Shown piece by piece: positions 35,623-43,390 of a stretch of DNA of 64,000 nt. The stretch's first letter is position 1, and each line of letters opens with the position of its first letter. The notes beneath the pieces are model-generated. The model was given only the letters and a program-made list of their open reading frames with translations. It did not search any database and had not been told where the DNA came from. The translations under genes and the position numbers were made by a program. The stretch is taken from NCBI GenBank assembly GCA_022448315.1, contig JAKVCA010000015.1, forward strand, positions 118,837-182,836. The letters run 5' to 3'. The stretch is from Pirellulaceae bacterium (lineage in GTDB: Bacteria; Planctomycetota; Planctomycetia; Pirellulales; Pirellulaceae).

Positions 35623-37266
35623 ATGCGTTGCACGGTCAAACTAAGTTGCCTCATTGGAAGTCTCGCCTTGATGCCAATGGCATGGAGCCTCGCGAACGAC
35701 GTTCCGATTGTCTCCGGTCCAAAGAGTACTCCGATTAAAAATGTCGGTTCTAAGTCTTTGGTGCCGCCCGTGATCGTTGGGGCAAGTCCTACGGTTTCCA
35801 GTCGACCAGAATCCAAGGGACCGGCCGGAGTGATCCAGCTGATTCAACGACCCGGCACACGAACTTCCCAATACAGCAAACAGCCGCCCAAATATACCGA
35901 AGGCCGTCAGATTCCTGTTCCGAAGGTTGAAATGCGAGCCTCGAAATCGCCCGGTCAAAGCAAGGCGATCAAGGCGATTCAAACACCTTTGGTTGTGAGA
36001 CGAACGCCCGAACTGAAGGTCCAGATTGAGGCAGAGAAAACGGCGAATTTGACCCATCGCGTTGTTGTGAAGGTCAACAACGAGAGCCGTTATGCGGCAG
36101 GGCGAGCGACATTGGCTGTAACCGTGCCCCAAGAGCTTCAGGTCGGTCAATTGAAGCCAGAGCCGATGCTCAAAGAACAGCAAGGTGAGGCGACCCTTCT
36201 GCTGTACTCGCTCGAAGGCCTTGCGGCCTCGGAAGAAAATGAGGTCGGCTTCTCCATTTCGGGGAGCGAAGATTGTCGCGGACTGGTCTGTGCCGTGGTC
36301 AATACCGAAGCTGAATCCTCTCAACTCATCAGCATGAAAGAGCGGGAGGAAGCCTCGAACACCGATATCGAGTTAACAGGCAAGATTGAAAATGACGAAG
36401 TCGCGCAGCCTGACTTTGGCGCTGAACCCGATGTTGCAGATGACGCGGCTGAGTTGCAAGCAGACGAAACGGCTGCATCGGAAGCTGTCGAGGCCGTTAC
36501 GGAAGAAGCCGACGTCGAACTGGAACCAAAAAAGATGGAGGTGCGACCCATTCGATCTCTGGGCGTGGATTTGCCCTTGGTGGTTGGAGGACCTACCCGC
36601 GCGAAAAAAGGATCGACTCTGCTGTATTCCGTTTCTCTGGAAAATTTGAGCGAATACGACTTGGGAGATATTAAAATCAAGGCGATCGTCCCCGACGGCG
36701 TTTATCTGGAAGGTCGCCCCGAGCTCGCACTCACGGACCGTCTGCCCTCCGGGCAACAGCGTTCCATGGATATTGCCATTCGAACGCAGCGCTCGGGTGA
36801 GTTTCAGTTGCAGTTCGAAGCATGGCACGAAGGAACTCGACTTGCCAAGAAGACCCACGATGTCAGTGTTGTCGCAAGTGACCTGAGAGTGGGAATGGGT
36901 GGGCCACAAAGCTGGTCACTGAATCAAGAGGCCACGTTCGAAATAGATCTGGCCTGCGATGGAGACGAGCCCATCAAGGATATCGTTGTGACGTTGCAGC
37001 TTCCGGAAAATGTGCGGGTGACCACTGTCGAACATCAGGCCGGAATTGACGAGGAGCGACGTCTGATGGCTTGGAAAGTCGTCGAACTGAAACCCGGTTC
37101 TTCCGTCAAACTGCGTTATAAGGCGGTAGGCTCAGACGTCGGTCAGGCGGTTCAAACCATCCATGTAAAAACCCCGGATCTCAGTTCCGCACTCAATACC
37201 TCGTTGATGAGCGAGGTGAAGCGGACTGTGGGGTTGCGGCTCAATACGGACTTCCTGTACCGCTAG
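35623..37266 (+). CDS. Secreted DUF11/CARDB-like repeat protein
   Basis: A predicted extracellular or periplasmic protein of 547 residues. ATG 35623 was chosen because the signal peptide then starts at MRCTVKLSCLIGSLALMPM, with GAGGTTGG upstream. It contains three Ig-like beta-sandwich segments of the DUF11/conserved-repeat type: HRVVVKVNNESRYAAGRATL near 155, LLYSVSLENLSEYDLGDIKI near 345 and IKDIVVTLQLPENVRVTTVE near 455. Between the first two lies an acidic, alanine/glutamate-rich linker (residues about 250-310). It has no enzyme motif. Such proteins are frequent in planctomycetes and probably form surface or matrix structures. Confidence 0.75.
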   Translation: MRCTVKLSCLIGSLALMPMAWSLANDVPIVSGPKSTPIKNVGSKSLVPPVIVGASPTVSSRPESKGPAGVIQLIQRPGTRTSQYSKQPPKYTEGRQIPVPKVEMRASKSPGQSKAIKAIQTPLVVRRTPELKVQIEAEKTANLTHRVVVKVNNESRYAAGRATLAVTVPQELQVGQLKPEPMLKEQQGEATLLLYSLEGLAASEENEVGFSISGSEDCRGLVCAVVNTEAESSQLISMKEREEASNTDIELTGKIENDEVAQPDFGAEPDVADDAAELQADETAASEAVEAVTEEADVELEPKKMEVRPIRSLGVDLPLVVGGPTRAKKGSTLLYSVSLENLSEYDLGDIKIKAIVPDGVYLEGRPELALTDRLPSGQQRSMDIAIRTQRSGEFQLQFEAWHEGTRLAKKTHDVSVVASDLRVGMGGPQSWSLNQEATFEIDLACDGDEPIKDIVVTLQLPENVRVTTVEHQAGIDEERRLMAWKVVELKPGSSVKLRYKAVGSDVGQAVQTIHVKTPDLSSALNTSLMSEVKRTVGLRLNTDFLYR

Positions 37267-37448
37267 CACCTTTGGTATTCGCCCCCGGTTCATTGCCGAG
37301 TAGGTGGGATGTCACGCGAATCGCGTTGACGCGGAATGCTAATTTTCGTAATCGTCAGATTCCCGTGGATGGGTGCGGCATGGAGAGAAGCATCTGTTCG
37401 TGGATCGAATTGGAGCGTTTTTCAGTCCTGGCAAAGGGAGTTGCCCAG

Positions 37449-37670
37449 ATGCAATTCAATTTCTTCCAGTGGATTCGTGAAGGCGTCAGGCAATCGGTTT
37501 TGCTTGGAGTTTCGGATGCCATGAACCAAATTGGGACACCCGAGCAGGGTGGCGAGTTGCATGAAGAGTTGCAACGCTCACTGGGTACGATCAAATCACC
37601 CTCACGGCCAACAGGCCGTAAGAGGTTGGGAAAGTCCCTTAAGGAACTCGAAGCGAAAGCGGTCAAGTAA
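37449..37670 (+). CDS. Small basic protein, conserved-looking, function unknown
   Basis: A 73-residue protein from ATG 37449: MQFNFFQWIREGVRQSVLLG, then a helix and a Lys/Arg-rich C-terminus (RPTGRKRLGKSLKELEAKAV). The Trp-Ile-Arg-x-Gly-Val start looks like a small family I associate with planctomycetes, but I cannot confirm it. It lies after the DUF11-like gene, and starting further upstream (37272) would add a less protein-like leader. No function is assigned. Confidence 0.5.
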   Translation: MQFNFFQWIREGVRQSVLLGVSDAMNQIGTPEQGGELHEELQRSLGTIKSPSRPTGRKRLGKSLKELEAKAVK

Positions 37671-37797
37671 AGAACGAGTGTGTTGCCCTACTTGCGGACA
37701 GTTTTCGCCGCCGCGAACCTCTTCTTACCTTCGCATCGAGCTTCCCGCAGCCAAGCGACAGAAGTTTTTTACCGAAAGTCTCTTTCCAAAGTGGGGC

Positions 37798-38643
37798 TCA
37801 AGAGCCGAACCACTTTTTGATCGAATATACCGTGACCGCACGGCCGGCGCGAGCAATCGAAGTGGTTAGCGGAATGCCTTTCGGGCAGACCGAGACGCAA
37901 TTCTGAGCGTTGCCACAGGCGTGCACCCCTCCAGGTCCTTTCAGAGCTTCGAGTCGCTCGTCGGCATTCATTTTTCCGGTCGGATTGCGATTGAAGAGAA
38001 CGGCTTGACTGATCGCCGCGGGACCCAGAAACGAGTTGTCGTAAGCTTCGTTTTTCCGAGCTTCGAACGCCTCGTCAGACTCACCCGCTTCGCGGATGAC
38101 TTCTACTTTCTGATACTGAGGACAGGCTTCCACGCAGCACCCGCAAGACATGCATTGTGCCAATGGGTAAGACTCCTCCTGTTCCCCCATGCTTTGCTTT
38201 TGGCCTGCTCCCATGTCGTTGTAACCGTCAACAGGGACCCAAGCTTTCACGCGTTGTAACGCTCGAAATTTCCGCGAACGATCCACGCAGAGATCACGAA
38301 CTACAGGAAACTTGGTCATGGGACGCAATTCGATTTCCCCCGGCTTATCCTCAAGGAGGCGGTCGACCAGAGCGGAACACGCCTGGCGGACGCGACCATT
38401 GATCACCATGGTGCAGGAGCCACAAACTTCTTCGAGGCAGCTGCAATCCCATGCTACAGGGGACGAAGCTCTGCCATCTATCGTCTGGCCTTTCGCAGCG
38501 ACGCGTTGAAGCACGCTGATGACGTTCATATCCGGTTCATGATCAATCTTATAGACTTCCCAGCGATTCTCCTGACCCGGTCCATCTTGTCTGAGGACAC
38601 GCACCTGAAACTGCTTCGCCGAAGTGTGTTGACTTGAGATCAT
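37798..38643 (-). CDS. sdhB: Succinate dehydrogenase iron-sulfur subunit
   Basis: Electron-transfer subunit of complex II. The 281-residue protein has the [2Fe-2S] motif C-S-C-L-E-E-V-C-G-S-C near residue 70-80, the [4Fe-4S] motif CMSCGCCVEACPQYQ near 165, and the [3Fe-4S] motif CGNAQNCVSVCPKG near 245. All ligands are present. It takes electrons from SdhA's FAD and passes them to the membrane anchor. Last gene of sdhC-sdhA-sdhB, 110 bases after sdhA. Confidence 0.95.
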   Translation of the reverse strand: MISSQHTSAKQFQVRVLRQDGPGQENRWEVYKIDHEPDMNVISVLQRVAAKGQTIDGRASSPVAWDCSCLEEVCGSCTMVINGRVRQACSALVDRLLEDKPGEIELRPMTKFPVVRDLCVDRSRKFRALQRVKAWVPVDGYNDMGAGQKQSMGEQEESYPLAQCMSCGCCVEACPQYQKVEVIREAGESDEAFEARKNEAYDNSFLGPAAISQAVLFNRNPTGKMNADERLEALKGPGGVHACGNAQNCVSVCPKGIPLTTSIARAGRAVTVYSIKKWFGS

Positions 38644-38753
38644 GAAGGTTCACCTATGAAATTGCTGATAATGTCTATGTTTTTATGTGATTTGGGCATC
38701 TCGCGATGCTCACGCTGTGTCATGCGGCACAATCGGGAAGCGTCGCGTCGGCA

Positions 38754-40751
38754 TCACGCCGATCCCGCAACCGCTTCAGGCTGAGCCGCTTCAGGCTGAG
38801 TCGCTTGTTTCTGGCGGAGTCTCTCTGTCCAGACTTCGTCAATGACTTCGGCACCAACAAGTCCATAAAGACGTGGCCGCGGAGGGATGGATGATGTGTC
38901 GATGTCTTCGTAAGTGATGTCGGGTTCGTTGTCTTTAAGGCTAACGACCGTGGATTTGAGCCACTTGTCCGTGTTTGCTGCAAAACGGTCGCACCAGCCC
39001 TCAGCTTCCTCGCGCCGCCCCGCATCGTCTGTTGATTTCAAAGACGGCATGGCGAAGTCGGGTTTGAAGTGAGCCCCTCGACACTCGTCCCTCTGCAGAG
39101 CTCCTTTGACGATGGACTTCGCGATCGGGAACATGTCGATCAACGCTTTGGTGAAGACGACGTTCTGATTGGTCCAGTTGCCCGTGTCGCTGAGCGAACA
39201 CTTCTGAGCTCGTGCTTCGAGGTCACTGACTTGCTGATAGGCTTCGGCCAACTGGTCATTTCGACGAACGACCGTGGCGGCTCGGGTCATAACGTTGCCG
39301 AGTTCCTGATGAATCAGATAGGGGTTTTCCGAGCCTCCCGTTCGGCCGAGAAGGAGATCATGTCTCTCTTGATGCTGTTTGACGGCTCCCTCAAAAAGCG
39401 AACTTGGAAGTTCAGACGCGGCCTGCTTATGACTGCTCAGCAAGTTCCGGATACCGGGTGCCACGAACAGCCCTGAGAAGATGCAACTGAGCAGCGAATT
39501 GGCCCCAAGGCGGTTGGCACCGTGATACTGGTAATCGCATTCGCCGATTGCATAGAGGTTTGGAATGTTCGTCAGTTGGTTGTCGGGTGATCCGCTCACA
39601 AGGCCGCCGTCGGCGGACCGCTCATAACCTGCCCAAAGGCCGCCCATGGAGTAATGGACCGCCGGGAAAATCTTCATCGGGGTATCGCGAGGATCAACAC
39701 CCTGAAACTTCTCGTAGATTTCTAGGATACCCGACAGCTTCCGGTCCAGTTCTTCTCGCGGAATGTGAGTCAAATCGAGGTAGACGCACATTCGATCGTT
39801 TTCCACGCTCAAGCCTTCATTGACGCAGATGTCAAAAATTTCTCTAGTGGCGATGTCGCGCGGTACGAGATTGCCGTATTCCGGATAGCGTTCTTCGAGG
39901 AAGTAGTACCGCTCGGAATCTGGAATGTCCTGTGGGGCTCGCGTATCCTGCGGTGTGCGAGGCACCCAAACTCGACCTCCTTCTCCGCGTGCGGACTCGC
40001 TCATAAGCCGAAGCTTGTCCGCGCCTGGGATGGCTGTGGGATGGACTTGGATGAACTCTGGGTTTCCGTACTTGGCACCCGCTTGGAAGCAACGACTTGC
40101 CGCACTTCCAGTGCAAACCATCGACATCGTCGATCGCCCATAAATCAATCCCGGGCCACCGGAGGCGACCACAACCGCATCGGCGGGGAAGGAACGGATT
40201 TCCATGGTGAGGAGGCTTTGCGCTACGACGCCTCGGCAAACACCCTCATCATCGAGGATGGGGCCAAGGAAGTCCCACGCTTCGAATTTCCGAATCGCTC
40301 CCTCTGCTTCGCGGCGTCTTACCTGTTCGTCGAGTGCGTATAAAAGTTGCTGGCCCGTGGTCGCTCCAGAAAACGCAGTACGCTTGTAGAGCGTGCCGCC
40401 AAATCTGCGGCGATCCAGGAAGCCCTCCTGCGTTCGGTTGAACGTTACTCCGACTCGATCCATCAAATCAATCACGCGAGGTGCCCAGTAGGCCATCTCT
40501 TTGACAGGCGGTTGGTGGTTAAGGAAATCGCCGCCGTAAATCGTGTCATCAAAGTGTTTCCATTCGCTATCGCCCAGTTGTCGCGTCTGGTCATTGCAGC
40601 TGTTGATTCCACCCTGAGCGCACACGCTATGCGATCGCTTCACCGGAACAAGGCTGATCATATCGACGGCTACGCCGAGTTCGGCCAACTTCATTGACGC
40701 TGAAAGGCCGGCCAAACCGCCGCCAACCACAACCACTTTTTGCTGAGCCAT
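38754..40751 (-). CDS. sdhA: Succinate dehydrogenase flavoprotein subunit
   Basis: Catalytic subunit of complex II, oxidising succinate to fumarate at the cytoplasmic face of the membrane. FAD binding is seen in KVVVVGGGLAGLSASMKL. The histidine that carries covalent FAD lies in RSHSVCAQGGINS; GGLWAGYERSADGGLV and GANSLLSCIFSGLFV are further family motifs. The C-terminal Pro-Glu-Ala repeat (TQPEAAQPEAV) is a short low-complexity tail. ATG 40751 was chosen because a start at 40838 would overlap sdhC by one base and add 29 residues before the FAD motif. It lies 86 bases after sdhC. Confidence 0.95.
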   Translation of the reverse strand: MAQQKVVVVGGGLAGLSASMKLAELGVAVDMISLVPVKRSHSVCAQGGINSCNDQTRQLGDSEWKHFDDTIYGGDFLNHQPPVKEMAYWAPRVIDLMDRVGVTFNRTQEGFLDRRRFGGTLYKRTAFSGATTGQQLLYALDEQVRRREAEGAIRKFEAWDFLGPILDDEGVCRGVVAQSLLTMEIRSFPADAVVVASGGPGLIYGRSTMSMVCTGSAASRCFQAGAKYGNPEFIQVHPTAIPGADKLRLMSESARGEGGRVWVPRTPQDTRAPQDIPDSERYYFLEERYPEYGNLVPRDIATREIFDICVNEGLSVENDRMCVYLDLTHIPREELDRKLSGILEIYEKFQGVDPRDTPMKIFPAVHYSMGGLWAGYERSADGGLVSGSPDNQLTNIPNLYAIGECDYQYHGANRLGANSLLSCIFSGLFVAPGIRNLLSSHKQAASELPSSLFEGAVKQHQERHDLLLGRTGGSENPYLIHQELGNVMTRAATVVRRNDQLAEAYQQVSDLEARAQKCSLSDTGNWTNQNVVFTKALIDMFPIAKSIVKGALQRDECRGAHFKPDFAMPSLKSTDDAGRREEAEGWCDRFAANTDKWLKSTVVSLKDNEPDITYEDIDTSSIPPRPRLYGLVGAEVIDEVWTERLRQKQATQPEAAQPEAVAGSA

Positions 40752-40837
40752 AATGGTCTCGCCTTTACTTTCTTTTAATTTTACGGATCCTGATTGTCCG
40801 AGTACTCTTTGGGTGAGCGATCTAACCAGGAAAGTCA

Positions 40838-41680
40838 CTAATAACGGGCTTCAATCGCACCTTCCGCATCGACAACCTCTTTCGTGGACCCATGTCCGCT
40901 AAGCTTTTCCGGGTTAGGCAAAACTGAGCCGTCTTTTGTTCTTTCCTCGTACATCCGATTCTCGACTTGACGTGCTTCGTTCACGTCGGTCGTTTCGACA
41001 CCAACAATGGCCCCGAGTCCCACCACGAACAATCCAACGCCCAATCCGCTACAAAGGGCTCCCGCCCTCGATTGTGCCTTCGGTGATATCCAAACACCCC
41101 AAGTGATTCCCATGGTCCAAAGGCCGTTCGCGAAGTGAAACACGCAAGCAGCAACTCCAGTAACGTAGAGAATGGGAATTAACCAGCTGACCTGAAAGGC
41201 CTGAGCGAGAGTTGAGTTAGCGTTGTAAGGTTTGAACTGAGCGCCGCCCAGAGGTTCGGCCACGTACTTCAACCAAGGTTCAACGTGGAACCAGCCATGG
41301 AGATGGAAGACGTGGGCGAAAATGAAAATCAAAGCGACCATCCCGGACGCCCGCTGCATGGCGTATCGCCAGTTTGCCGAGTACCCGTAGTGTTTAACAT
41401 TGCTTCGACCCGATCGAATAATCACTACCCCAAGTATGCCGTGGAACAGGATCGGAAGGAAGATGAATCCCCATTCGATAAGTGGTAGGACAGGACCGAG
41501 GCTGTGGATTTGGTAGACCGCGTTTTGGAAGGGCTCCACGCCCCAGCCGGTGAGCGAATTTGTCAGCAAGTGGACGCACATGTAAGCTCCCACCGGAATT
41601 AACCCTGAGAGTGAGTGAACTCGCCGAATGAGGAACTCATGCTGTTGGAAAAAGTTGGTCGGGGCCGTGGTGTCCATCAA
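40838..41680 (-). CDS. sdhC: Succinate dehydrogenase cytochrome b558 membrane subunit
   Basis: Single membrane anchor subunit of the type found in Bacillus and many anaerobes. It binds haem b and passes electrons to quinone. The 280-residue protein has five hydrophobic helices and conserved histidines in HSLSGLIPVGAYMCVHLLTN, FAHVFHLHGWFH and ACVFHFANGLWTM. The C-terminal 50 residues form an unusual soluble tail (EARQVENRMYEERTKDGSVL...). Order C-A-B on the minus strand shows the usual operon for b558-type complexes. Confidence 0.93.
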   Translation of the reverse strand: MMDTTAPTNFFQQHEFLIRRVHSLSGLIPVGAYMCVHLLTNSLTGWGVEPFQNAVYQIHSLGPVLPLIEWGFIFLPILFHGILGVVIIRSGRSNVKHYGYSANWRYAMQRASGMVALIFIFAHVFHLHGWFHVEPWLKYVAEPLGGAQFKPYNANSTLAQAFQVSWLIPILYVTGVAACVFHFANGLWTMGITWGVWISPKAQSRAGALCSGLGVGLFVVGLGAIVGVETTDVNEARQVENRMYEERTKDGSVLPNPEKLSGHGSTKEVVDAEGAIEARY

Positions 41681-42211
41681 ATTCAGCTTGCCTCGTGAAG
41701 GGGAGAAAATGGTTGGGAATAACCCTTACCCATGTTAGTTGGACCGAATAAGAAGCACCCAATTTAACGGGCTTAAAAATGCCCCGAGTGCGAAAATTAT
41801 CGATCGCTGCGGCTTGCTTACCGGGCGTCCTTCCTTAATGTGCACGACCGGAATTCCAGTATAGGCCTCGGTGGAAATGTGAGGCAACCATAGGCGGAGG
41901 GCGATCTTGGGGAATTGGGAGGACTTTGCGGTCGAAAACGGGGTGGGGCAGACTGGCAGAGCATCAGCATTTTCGCGAAGTGCTTGGCATCTGCGACTCG
42001 GTAACAGCTTTCTGGGCCGAATTGCCATGATTTCCTCGTTGAATACCGTCGGATGGTGGCACTCTTCGGGCTTCTATCTCTTCGTCATGAAGTTGCTCAA
42101 CGCGGCCTGCGGAGTTATTTTGACGTGAGAGCCTCAGTTGGCAACGGACGAGACGAGATTCTGTCCTCCTCTGATGGCCCTGTTTTTGCTCCCATGCGTC
42201 GAGGTTCACCT
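41681..42211. other. Divergent intergenic region between sdhC and lipoprotein gene
   Basis: About 530 bases. It holds the promoters for the sdh operon (minus) and the lipoprotein (plus); I could not fix either. A candidate 36-residue single-helix peptide is described separately at 41735-41845. Confidence 0.5.
41735..41845 (-). CDS. Candidate small single-helix membrane peptide upstream of sdhC
   Basis: A 36-codon frame from GTG 41845: MHIKEGRPVSKPQRSIIFAL followed by GAFLSPLNWVLLIRSN. It has a basic head and a single predicted helix, like small membrane proteins. It ends 54 bases before the sdhC start on the same strand. A longer frame extends upstream to 42028 but its first 60 residues look non-coding. 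The ribosome-binding site (GGAATTCC) is poor, so this is only a candidate. Confidence 0.3.
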   Translation of the reverse strand: MHIKEGRPVSKPQRSIIFALGAFLSPLNWVLLIRSN

Positions 42212-42940
42212 GTGAAAAATTACAAGCCCGCTTTTCCAGCACACACGATGTTGTTGGTGCTCCTTGGTCTTTTGCTTTCCCAGGGGGCGGGATGCGATTT
42301 GGGTGTTTACGGGAATCGCTATCGAGAGCGGCTTGCCAAACTGAATGAGCGTACCGAAGCGAGTCGATTGCTCATCCCAACCTATGAGGGTCTTTCCGGG
42401 CTGGGGCTCGAGATTCGCCTGCCCACTGCGATGGAGGGGGCGTCAGTGCTGCCAGCCAATAACGTGGAGTTGATGCCGAACCGGGCCCAACCGCCAGGGA
42501 TTACCATTCCTGGACTGCAGTTTGCTAGGGAGCAATTTGTCAATGAGCCAAGCGGTTCCCGCCTGTCGGTCTACTTTTACGCGGCGAAAGTTGCGGAGGC
42601 GGCCGATATGGAGGTGTTGAAAACCCAGATTGCAGATTTGGTGAGTGGGCGAATTTCCGATGTCCCCCGTTGGAGCAACGTCGCGTTGGAAAATCTGAAG
42701 GGGCAGGTTTCGACATGGGAGACGGTCACCTACTCCGCGGCCCAGCCATTTGAGACCTTGCCGCCCGGTGCGACGGGACCTGACGGATTTCAGTTGCAAA
42801 CTCTCGAAGGCAAGCTCACCTATTACTTGAAGCAGTCCGAGGGTGGAGCGGTGATTCTCGTGTGGCGTTATCCGAGTCAAATTGCCGATCAGATCGGATT
42901 TCCCGCGGCGATCGAGGCGAGTGTGGGTTCCAGCAGGTAA
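42212..42940 (+). CDS. Predicted lipoprotein of unknown function
   Basis: A 242-residue protein from GTG 42212 (with GAGG 9 bases upstream) and a signal peptide ending in GAGC: MLLVLLGLLLSQGAGCD, so C28 would be lipidated. The mature part has two beta-rich segments (GLSGLGLEIRLPTAME near 60 and SRLSVYFYAAKVAEAADMEV near 125) and a YYLKQSEGGAVILVWRYPSQ C-terminal strand. I recognise no family. ATG 42194 is an alternative start. It is probably located in the periplasm. Confidence 0.6.
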   Translation: MKNYKPAFPAHTMLLVLLGLLLSQGAGCDLGVYGNRYRERLAKLNERTEASRLLIPTYEGLSGLGLEIRLPTAMEGASVLPANNVELMPNRAQPPGITIPGLQFAREQFVNEPSGSRLSVYFYAAKVAEAADMEVLKTQIADLVSGRISDVPRWSNVALENLKGQVSTWETVTYSAAQPFETLPPGATGPDGFQLQTLEGKLTYYLKQSEGGAVILVWRYPSQIADQIGFPAAIEASVGSSR

Positions 42941-43390
42941 TTGAGGCAGTTTTTCGTGTTCTTGAGGATCGTGAGGCATGCGGGGGCCCCTGCCCCGTCA
43001 ACGAGCGAACTTGCAGAGAATTCCCTAGCAAAATGGGTGAAATGCCTCTAGACTTACTGGTTGCCTCGGAAGCGGTCTCGAGGCATTTAATGAGGATTTT
43101 GCATCCGCAGTATTGCCGCCACCGGTGATGTCGCCGTCCTAAATACGGACGGTGGTTAAAATCGTGTCGTTTCTGTGGGTGGCGGTGAGGCATTTTCCGG
43201 TCTTTGCCGTTGTGAGTCCAGATGGATCGACCGCGGTCGCAAAAACAATCAGGGCATGCATCCCAGTGGTGACGTCGTCTTCGCTATGGCGGCTGATCAA
43301 TCCGAATACGAGTTGCACGGCAACTTGAACTTTCCCGGGGTGCATGGGCCTTGGCAATTCAGCCAGACACTTTTCGAATTGAGGTGAGCA
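42941..43390. other. Intergenic region with one hairpin
   Basis: 450 bases without a recognisable gene. CCGTCC-TAAATAC-GGACGG at 43134-43152 is a perfect 6-bp stem with a 7-base loop. It has no T-run, so it is of uncertain role; it may be a leader structure for the repeat lipoprotein gene. Confidence 0.5.
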
